In this document: positions 56,201 to 64,000 of the stretch, piece by piece
How positions within the stretch are numbered: the stretch's first letter is position 1
Layout of the letters: each line of letters starts with the position of its first letter
Source of the DNA: Patiria miniata
Lineage: Eukaryota > Echinodermata > Asteroidea > Valvatida > Asterinidae
Length of the DNA: 64,000 nt
Direction: 5' to 3'
NCBI RefSeq assembly: GCF_015706575.1
Contig: NW_024037069.1
Span: forward strand, 30,711,315-30,775,314
Program-made: the position numbers and the translations under genes
Notes under the pieces: model-generated
What the model was told of the DNA's origin: nothing
Databases searched by the model: none
Seen by the model: only the letters and a program-made list of their open reading frames with translations

Positions 56201-59200
56201 CAAGGCCACAACGCTCGACAATCAATCAATCTGGTTTAAATCAAATGTGGCAGTCAAATAAATAAATTATGAGAACATTTGTGAACATTTGTCAATATGT
56301 TGTTTCATGACACAGGTTGATAATAACGTGACCAGGCACATCCAACCAGCCTTGTTCAATCCTAACTGGGATGCACTGGTCTTGCATTACCTGGGCTTGG
56401 ACCACATCGGCCATCTAGGGGGGCCAACCAGCCCGCTGATCTCACCCAAACTCAAGGAGATGGACGGGGTGATTCGCACCATTCATGAAACCATCAGAGA
56501 GCAGGTATCTTTCTTTGTCATAGTAGTAAACTGTCTTTGAGGCTTCCTTCAAGCAAAAGGTGTTTAAAAGATTATTGAACTTAAAAAAGTTTGAATGGCA
56601 AGGCGGGAAGGATGATTAATGCTAACCCTAAGTGTAAAAGTCTGTGGGACCCAAAAATCCAACTTCACCAAATTTCCTCAAAAGTTCACACGAGGTGCCT
56701 AGAGGCCAGAATTGAATTCCCTGAAGAGTTCAACTCATCACATTCAGTTTCCAGTGAGAAAAGAAAATTTTTAGATTTTTTCCAAAATGCCCCCAAAACT
56801 TCAACGTTTTCCATAGCCGGCATCATCAAAAAAGTCAGTTTTTGACCCAAATATCCAACTTCACCAAATTTCCTCAAAAGTTCACACGAGGTGCCTAGAG
56901 GCCAGAATTGAATTCCCTGAAGAGTTCAACTCATCACATTCAGTTTCCAGTGAGAAAAGAAAATTTTTAGATTTTTTCCAAAATGCCCCCAAAACTTCAA
57001 CGTTTTCCATAGCCGGCATCATCAAAAAAGTCAGTTTTTGACTCAAAAATCCAACTTCACCAAATTTCCTCAAAAGTTCACACGAGGTGCCTAGAGGCCA
57101 GAATTGAATTCCCTGAAGAGTTCAACACCAGGGCATCAACGGCCAATTCTGAGACAATTAGAGCCAGTCTCATTGAACAATGCCACAGTTGTATCCTGCT
57201 GCAGTTGGTGACCACAGACTCTGAGGCAGTTTTAAAAATGTCATCTTAATGATTAAACGTTTTCACAATTGAGGTATATCGAGTTCAACTGATAAATTGG
57301 GTGATGCTGCTTCCCAAAAGAGAAAGGTAACATACCGCTCCATTAAAGGGGCACTAGGTCCTGAAATCCCCAAAAAATTCATGTTTTGGATAGTTTATTA
57401 AGCCTATTTCAAACATCTGGTTGAAAGGAAACCAACCTAATGCCTTACCGTTCCTGAGAAAAGACGGAAAAAAACCAAACGGTTGTTTACATCGGACACG
57501 ACGGATTACAAATACGTTTTTCGTGTCGTTCTCAGTGTATGATATACACGTTGTGTGTCTCGGGAACAGCGGTGACCAATCACCAATGCAAAAACAATGG
57601 TTTCTTCAACGTCCGCAAAAGACGAACACTTCACAAATGAAATCACACCTAGCATCCAAACGGCTCGAATTTATGGGGTCGCAAAAGTGGACCCCGAAAT
57701 TTGTTTTCGCACGCATAATACAGGAATAACACAAAAACACCCAGTTTTTAAAGGAAAGTTGTCTGCATGTTTATTTCCTCCTTTTAAATGTTCTTTTCGA
57801 CTAACATCATCTCATTCAAAGCGCGTTGTAGCCCAATTGGGCTGTTCCAGGACCTAGTGTCCCTTTAAAGTCTAGATTTGGAGGTATAAACAATTTTTGT
57901 TTATTATTTTTTTTCTCCAGGACAAATCCTTGGCTCTGCCCACTTTGATCATGCTGTGCGGTGACCACGGCATGAGTGATGCAGGAAGCCACGGTGGTGC
58001 ATCAAACAGTGAGACCATCACGCCCATGGTGTTCATCAGCTCCGCCTTCAAACAGGTTGCAGGTCAGTAAAGGGTCAATGGTCAGAAATAGGTCAAAGGT
58101 CAGAAATAGTTCACAGGTCATTAATAGGTCAAAGGTTGTTAAGAGAAAGTAACCCTTCCCTATTTACCTATTTGCACCGGTATTACCTTGTGTTTATTTC
58201 AGGACAAGAGCTGTGCTCAAATTTGTATCCTTGTGGAGATACGCACACAATAGGGAACAAAACATTGTATAGGTCTCCACAAGGCAATTTCTATAGATGA
58301 ATAGGTCTCCACAAGGTTTTCACGAAATAGACATATGGATTTTACTCAAAAACAAGGAATTTCTAAGGTGGGTTGATCAGTCGCAAATGGAAGAGTTTTA
58401 GAAAAGGGATATTAAGTCCGAATTTCAGCCAAGGAACTTAATTCTGGTTAAAATAAGAGCATTTTGAAACTTCGCTTTCAAAATTGAAAAACTTTACTAC
58501 ACGAGAACAAAGAAATGTCTCCACAAGGATACAAATTTGAGAGTGGTGGGGCAGTGTGGGGCAGTTTGGGGAGTAACAGGCAGGGCGATTTGGGGCGGTA
58601 CAGGGATTAAGGGATAAAACACTGCCAATTCAATAAAAAGTTATAATAAAAGTTTTTTTAGTACAGATGGGAAATAACAGTTCCTTGGGGTATTAGAAAA
58701 AGATTCTCCGAAACTTCAAAGATAAATGAGATTTTTTACCAATTCAAATAAGACTGTTTTTATTTTGAATTCATTGTTTTATTTACATTTGAATTCACCA
58801 ATTTGAACAATTTAACAATGTGAAGAAAAATGAAAGCATTCAATTTCCAAAGAAGCTAGCACATGTTATGTCCACGTAACATAGCGTATATGCTTGCCAT
58901 TTCTTATGGTATTGGCAATAGATCTTCTGCATTACAGACATCTTTGAGGTGCAAGTTTTGTTGTTCATGGGATTCACATGAGTAGTAAAGCATTAATTTT
59001 TATTGAATTAAAATCACACAAAAACACCTAACAGCTGATACTAAATGTAAAGGGTATGTAGCCATTTTCAAAAACAGTACAAATTTAAATTCAATTTTCA
59101 AAAATCTCCAGAAGCGGCCACACCCCACCCTGATGAGGTGTATCAGATTGATGTTGCCGCCACCTTGTCCCTCCTGATGGGTCTCCCCATCCCCCAGAAT

Positions 59201-62200
59201 AGCCTGGGCGTGGCCGTCCCAACGATGCTGGAGGATAAACTCTCCGCTCGTCAACACCTGAGGGCGCTGCAGCTGAACGGCCATCAGTTGAGCCAGGTGT
59301 TGAAGCAGAACGTGGACTCATATGAAACAGGTCAATTGTTGACATTTTTTTCCAAGATTTGAAATGACTCTCTTCAAATGCTGTTCTTGAATAAATGTTT
59401 TTCTTGAGTATTTTAAGTATAAACATCATTTGGAAGTAGATATTTGATGGAGTGTTTCATGGTGGTTTTTTCAAAGCCAGCAAGGTCAGAAGTCACAGTT
59501 TGTGTCCTTGAGCAAGACACTCGATTGAAATGACTCTCTTCAAATGCTGTTCTTGAGTAAATGTTTTTCTTGAGTATTTTAAGTATAAACGTTATTTGGA
59601 AGTAGATATTTGATGGAGTGTTTATCAGGTGTTTTTTTCAAAGCCAGCCAGGTCAGAGGTCACAAATTGTGTCCTTGAGCTTGACACTTGACTGTAATTG
59701 CTTCAGTCCACTCTATCAATGTAATTACAGTTATTTTAAAAATACAAGATTGTGGAGTGCTGTGGTCCAATGGTTACAGTGTTCGACTCCTGTGCCTTGG
59801 TACGTGGGTTCCAACCCTGACATGGAACATGGTGCTTGTGTTCTTGGGCAAGACACTTTACTCCAATTGCCTCTCTCCTCCTAGGAGTATAAATGGGTCG
59901 CTGTGAAGGTAGAGAACAGAATGCGCTGATCTCGAGCTGCTGCAAAAACTGGTCTCATTGCCTGATGAAAACGAGTAATAATCCTGAAGTGCTTTGAGAC
60001 CTTTGGTATAAAGTGCTATTTCAGCACCATATTATTATATTATTATTATTATATGGTTGTGTCCTTTATGTCATACCCAGTGCTTTCCAAGACCTTATGA
60101 GAAAAAATTTGTTGGGTTGGTTAGTTGGGATGTGAACCATTGACCTCCTGCTTACTAGTCAGGTGTCTTAACCACTCAATCAAAAAGCTTACTAGGGTAG
60201 GCAGGCCCATATGAATCACATAGTAAGCAGCAAGTACAATAGTCAACAACATTTGATGGAAGATTTTACAGTTATTATCATTTGTCTTTATGAACAGATG
60301 AGGGTTACTTGGCCTACCAGCACGCCCTGCGCTCACATGCTGTGTGGCTGTCCCACACGACAAACGGCTCCGGGATAGACACACGGACCATCTCTAGAAA
60401 AGCTGCGACGCAGTACGTGAAAGCCATGAGACTGATGAAGGACAAAGTGGCTTCATCGCTGGCTAGATACGACCTGCACGCCATGGGGTGCGGGTTAGTC
60501 CTGATGTGGCTGGTAAGTGAATTAGCCCGTACTCAGTAACCATGTACCAAAAGTGCGTGGTACACGCTAAGTTTTGCAGTGCTCTCATTGGTGCGGCTTA
60601 GTCTTGATGTGGCTCCTAAGTTAATTAGCCCGTTCTCAGTAACAATGAACTAAAGGTGCATGGTACACACTAAGTTTTGCAGTGCTCTCATTGGACAGTT
60701 TGCAAATGACAACTTGTATGCTAGGTCAGAACAAACATTTATGATTGGTTGTTAAAAGGCTGTTGTTAAAATCGGTTCGATCTAAAGTTAATTAGCATAA
60801 TTTTGTTATAAATCATGTCTTAGGTCTTGTTCCTGCTTTGCTACGGTGCCTCATCACTCAGCATCCCGTCCCATGTGACCTCTGACCTCACACCGTCATT
60901 CCTGCTCCTGATTGGCTGTTGCCTAGCGGCAGGCATTACCCATGTTGCATTGTGTACGGCAGCGGGTGGGGCAACCAGCGAGCTGCTGTGTGCACCCTCG
61001 GGCGGGGCAAGGGCGCGGTCAGTCACTCTAATACTGATTGGAGGATCTCTGGCCGCCATTCTGCTGTCAGCATTGACCACGTTTGGCTGGTTGCGGCGGA
61101 TTCTTCAAAGTGTAAGTATGTGGTTCTTATAGTTTAAGTTACATGATGTCACTATTAATTGTTATGTCAAATTGAGTGATAGTGCAGTGGTTGATAAGTA
61201 ATAGGGATTTTAATTGCCAACCCAAAATGTGACAAAATTTGACGAAATTCAAACTTTTGCAGTAGTTTTCAGTTTCTGTTACCTCCTTTTAATAAGGGAA
61301 TAAATATGTGTTTCTTCGGTTTTAAAAAGTAGGTTTAAAACCGGTTAAGTGCCTGGTCGCGGATAATGGCCTGAGCCGAAGTCGGTCAAGCATAAATTTA
61401 TTTCCATTCACAAATACCTTTTCGGTCAAAAATTCAAAATAAGTAAAAATTGACAAAATTCCAACAATTTTGTTCAACTATTTGACTTTATGTTTTGTGA
61501 AACATCCCTCTGGCCATGTCTATGGTATGTGCCTCGTGCGCATGGTGCTAAAAAACTCCTTATATGGAGATTTGCGCGCACGGCGCGTACTGCGCGATGT
61601 GGCGCAGAACGAAGCGGTGCTTTACCGGCAGTTTAAAACCACCCATGTGACGGGCTCTCAACCAATAGGAATGGGTAAACCGGCTCAGTTATTTATGAAT
61701 TCAAATGAATTGGATTTTGAAAGTCATTGCCATATGCAGAATATAATTTTATCACAAAACCGAACGAAAAGTAAGTTGAAAATGGCATCAATTGTTGCAA
61801 GTTTTCCATTTCCTCACCTTCAACCTGCATCTTATCCTTTCTTATGCTTGTTAGTTTTGCCAGCGACACCATTTATAGTTGAGAGGTTTTAGACTCATAA
61901 ATATTTGAGGTCTAGAAGACAGACAACTCGCATATAAATCAATTACTTTGGCGGTAATGTTACCTTTTTTCCTCCCATAATTCTCATCCAACAGTTGACC
62001 GGCATTTCTTGGTTTGAGAAGTTCCTCCTGGCAGGAACGGTAGGCCACACCCTAACCCTCGCCGCCAGCAGCTTTGTTGAGGAAGAACACCAGACCTGGT
62101 ACTTCCTGACACTGACATTCACCCTGGCAACCTCCATCTATGCAACAGCCTCCGCGATTGGCCAATCCGGCGACAAGATGGCCGCTAGAGTTGCCATGGG

Positions 62201-63568
62201 GACTGCGGCAGCTCTTGTTGTCAGTCGGTTGCTAAGGGCGTGGAACCAGACGGGAATGAAGTGGGCCGACCAACCTGATATCGGAGACTGGTTGGTCAGG
62301 TGGGTTGGCAAATTGATGTATTTTTCTTTGGATTTGTAATATTTCCCTCCATTTTCAAATACACGTGTGTTCAAACCTCTTACGTTATGGAGCCCAACTG
62401 CGAGTGAAAATATAGTTTGGGCTAACATGTTACTAAGTTTAAGTTTGTTTTGTCGTTGCAGACCAGAAAACAAAGTCAGCCTGTCCGTTCTGACTTGTTC
62501 GTCCTTCGCAATCATCTACATCGTCCGTTGCTACGGGAGACCCAACTACAGATTACTAGCTGCACTACTAGGTGCTTATCTCTATCGCTACGCAACGGGG
62601 GCTGTTACTTTGCCAGTAGCGCTTCCAACTTCACAAAAGTAAGTGCCAATATAGATCCTTTGCCAATCGCAGATCGTAGTTAAAAATCGTCGTTAAAGGT
62701 GTCAGCTGAAGGCTGTTTGCTGTAAGCATGGATGCATTTCATGGGTAGAAAAATTGTGACTCCCCATTTGTTGAAAAAAAAATAAAGCATTTCATAATAT
62801 TTTGAAATGTCTAAGACAACCGAGCAGTAATAATAAGCATTTATTGACATGCGTATTTTACAAATTGATAGCACTCTTACAGTGCAGTGTTGGAAATAAA
62901 CAGAACTTAATGTGCTTTTATCGCAGTAAATTTACATTTTTGAGTAAACAATAATTGTAAAGGTTTAGATTTTTTAAATGTGACACACTTCACATGCAGT
63001 GTCTTGAATTATTAAACTTGCAAAAAAAACAATGTGTTGCACTACTAAATCTGTTTCTGAGAATAAATCAAACACAATAATAAGGAAAATTTCAGTTTAC
63101 AAGTCAAACAATTTACCGATAGTGTTCAAAAGTTATTTTCCAGTATTTTTCACAAATGTTTTTTCTGTCATTTTTTTTATCAGAGGAACCTATGAGGCGT
63201 GGGTAGTCTACTCTCTTGTAATCATTTCGTTGGCGCATTTTGTTGTCAAATACGCCACACTATTGTACGGCCCCCGGAACCAGACTAAAACTGAGCAAAC
63301 GACCACCGATGACCAGACAGCGAACTCACTAACCACGGAACCAAAAAAAAAAAATTCAAAAGATTTCAGCCGAATCTTGAAAGAACTTTGCGACATTCAC
63401 GTCATGTTGATGGCCTTGTTGCTAAGGCCGCACAACAGCGGTGTTGTCGCCATGTCGGTGTTACTGCAGCATTGCATTGTTGGTCTGGTGTTACCGTGGT
63501 TACGGCTGAGATTGTGGGCTGTTACCCTGGCGCATATATGGATGGGACAAGCTGCATTTTTTGCTCAG
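53263..63568 (+). CDS. PIGG: GPI ethanolamine phosphate transferase 2 (3' end outside window)
   Basis: PIGG, an ER membrane enzyme working with PIGF, adds ethanolamine phosphate to the second mannose of GPI anchors. Exons: 53263-53455, 54103-54293, 54972-55181, 56316-56504, 57921-58062, 59112-59330, 60298-60512, 60824-61111, 61995-62299, 62462-62638, 63184-63568; 838 codons so far, all GT/AG with agreeing phases. The start MRLSGLQLLLL is a signal-anchor helix leading to FLKGFFP as in human. The alkaline-phosphatase-like lumenal domain shows VVILIDALRADF (Asp82), the nucleophile region PPTVTMPRIK (Thr121/Thr123), YGDDTWMKLFP, HYLGLDHIGH (His222-His231) and CGDHGMSDAGSHGG (Asp276, His277). From about residue 455 come membrane segments, including ASSFVEEEHQTWYFL (human identical) and LLLRPHN. 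Exon 11 ends FFAQ before GTTTGT; the last part (human GNSNNIATVDISAG onward) is not in the window. Identity is very secure. Confidence 0.95.
53613..53797 (-). mobile_element. tRNA-like element bounded by inverted repeats, copy 2
   Basis: Same design as 21635-21833. On the minus strand: an A-box-like TAGCCCAGTTGGTAGAGC, an anticodon-arm-like TCCGGAACAGTAATCCGGA and a B box GGTTCAAGCC. The tRNA-like part lies between TTGAACAAAGAAATTGACT and AGTCAATATCTTTGTTCAA, an inverted repeat of 19 bp with one mismatch. In PIGG intron 1. Confidence 0.65.
54722..54935. repeat. CAAGTC-rich inverted-repeat element
   Basis: The left side TTCAAGTCTATCACAAGTCC is loosely inverted at the right as GGACTTGTGATTGACTTG. 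Similar sequences occur at 46890-46990 and 47590-47680. In PIGG intron 2. Confidence 0.5.
55793..55885 (-). repeat. tRNA-like SINE head, minus strand
   Basis: On the minus strand it contains GTCTGCACTAGTAAGCAG followed by the B box GGGTTCGAGTCCCACCCC, resembling the fragments at 42940 and 43545. In PIGG intron 3. Confidence 0.55.
55899..56236 (-). mobile_element. tRNA-derived SINE, minus strand, with (ATT)n tail
   Basis: Read on the minus strand: a tRNA-like head with B box GGTTCGATTCC, then a body with the inverse of CCATTTACTCCTGGGTGG, then a tail with AAAAGCACTATATAAATA and (ATT)n. This is the same architecture as 59748-60055. It ends about 80 bp before PIGG exon 4. Confidence 0.75.
56653..57127. 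repeat. 196-bp tandem repeat, about 2.4 copies, PIGG intron 4
   Basis: Units start near 56653, 56849 and 57045 and are almost identical, each with TCCAACTTCACCAAATTTCC and GTTCACACGAGGTGCCTAG. Near-identity implies recent duplication. The array does not reach an exon. Confidence 0.92.
57343..57868. mobile_element. TTAA-flanked MITE with AGGGGCACTAGGTCCTG ends
   Basis: TTAA followed by AGGGGCACTAGGTCCTG on the left is mirrored by CAGGACCTAGTGTCCCT and TTAA on the right. Its layout resembles family A, but the sequence differs. The frames inside are not recognised. It ends 52 bp before PIGG exon 5. Confidence 0.8.
58216..58541. mobile_element. family D inverted-repeat element, copy 2
   Basis: Perfect ends: CTCAAATTTGTATCCTTGTG on the left and its inverse on the right, extending to about 24 bp. 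The body aligns in reverse with 27649-27960 and holds several CTCCACAAGG motifs. In PIGG intron 5. Confidence 0.85.
59361..59693. repeat. two-copy tandem duplication, 166-bp unit, PIGG intron 6
   Basis: Units begin at 59361 and 59527 with GAAATGACTCTCTTCAAATG and are nearly identical. The first starts about 30 bp beyond the exon 6 donor, so no splice site is duplicated. Confidence 0.9.
59748..60055 (+). mobile_element. tRNA-derived SINE, plus strand, complete-looking
   Basis: The head has TGGTCCAATGGTTACAG (A-box region) and the B-box-like GGGTTCCAACCC. The body has TTGGGCAAGACACTTTACTC and CCTAGGAGTATAAATGGG. The tail has GTATAAAGTGCTATTTCAGC and (ATT)n. It is the fullest copy of its kind in the window. 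In PIGG intron 6. Confidence 0.8.
60108..60200 (-). repeat. tRNA-like SINE head, minus strand
   Basis: On the minus strand the A-box-like TGAGTGGTTAAGACACC and the degenerate B box TGGTTCACATCCC are recognisable. No body is seen. In PIGG intron 6, about 100 bp before exon 7. Confidence 0.45.
60489..60694 (+). repeat. 103-bp tandem duplication spanning the PIGG exon 7 donor
   Basis: The unit at 60489-60591 covers the last 24 nt of coding exon 7, its donor GTAAGT (60513) and 79 nt of intron. The second unit at 60592-60694 repeats all of this. In the second unit the donor reads CTAAGT, so only the first can be used, and the extra exon piece is removed with the intron. Confidence 0.9.
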
Positions 63569-64000
63569 GTTTGTGTTGCCGTGGAAACACGGTTATCTGG
63601 CATTATTTGTTCAAATTACAATTGTGTAGTAAAGTCAAGTGTGTTTCAAGCCAATATGGCCCATCAGGCTGGTGTTTATCGCTAGTTTACTCGGCATGAA
63701 ATGACTGAGAATATTTTTTATTCCCCCTGGATGGGATGCCAGTCCATCGCAGTTATCCGCCAGCTAATGCCGGTACCCATTTATACTCCTGGGTGGAGAG
63801 AGGCAAGTGAAGGTTAAGTGGCTTGCCAAAGGACACAACATGTGACCAGCAGCTGAAATCGAACCCCTGACCCTCTGATCATGAGTCGCAAACCCCAATC
63901 ACTAGGCCACACTCCTTAAAAGTATGCCGAGGGGCTGAAACATACGGGACACAGGCGTACTTCAATGTTCCACTTGCGTTCGTTGGATAACTAGTGATAC
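63569..64000. other. start of PIGG intron 11 to window edge
   Basis: Begins with the GTTTGT donor. Apart from the SINE at 63718-63925 nothing further is recognised; the next PIGG exon should lie beyond 64000. Confidence 0.6.
63718..63925 (-). mobile_element. tRNA-derived SINE, minus strand
   Basis: On the minus strand it has an A-box-like TGGCCTAGTGATTGGGG, a B box GGTTCGATTTC and a body containing the inverse of ATTTATACTCCTGGGTGG, as in the copies at 55899-56236 and 59748-60055. In PIGG intron 11. Confidence 0.75.

Noticed and set aside
61470-61892. A 140-codon frame in PIGG intron 8 with a GC-richer patch
   Set aside because: Same strand as PIGG but no domain recognised, and the exons on both sides join in phase without it. 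The PIGG alignment with human leaves no room for it.

Overview
This is a 64 kb piece of an intron-rich animal nuclear genome. Three conserved eukaryotic genes are split into many short exons with GT/AG introns. Each was read by translating the exons, matching splice phases, and comparing with the human proteins from memory. Protein similarity, dense tRNA-derived SINEs and many short inverted-repeat elements suggest a marine invertebrate deuterostome, perhaps an echinoderm. That assignment is inference; no species-diagnostic marker was seen.

Layout: (1) 1-12 kb, no recognisable gene; intergenic DNA with short DNA transposon derivatives (hAT-like, piggyBac-like TTAA, pogo/Tigger-like), a diverged segment duplication, a 168-bp tandem duplication and a SINE. 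(2) 13.07-36.76 kb, minus strand: Wntless (WLS), 12 coding exons, 551 codons, apparently complete; likely 3' UTR down to about 12.0 kb. (3) 38.94-52.33 kb, minus strand: KRI1, a nucleolar 40S-biogenesis factor, 16 coding exons, 1069 codons, with a long extra lysine/serine-rich C-terminal region. (4) 53.26-63.57 kb and beyond, plus strand: PIGG, GPI ethanolamine phosphate transferase 2; 11 coding exons seen, the 3' end lies outside the window. KRI1 and PIGG are head to head across 935 bp. The three genes act in unrelated processes (Wnt secretion, ribosome assembly, GPI-anchor synthesis), so the cluster shows no pathway logic.

Introns and flanks hold at least six families of non-autonomous elements. 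The most notable are a roughly 530-bp TTAA-flanked family with a central palindrome (six copies, all in WLS), an 842-bp near-perfect foldback element with a 9-bp target duplication, and a TTAA element whose unoccupied site survives in a paralogous copy about 4.3 kb away. In each of the three genes, a tandem duplication or array has copied the edge of a coding exon together with its splice site into the intron (WLS exon 7 acceptor, KRI1 exon 4 donor, PIGG exon 7 donor).
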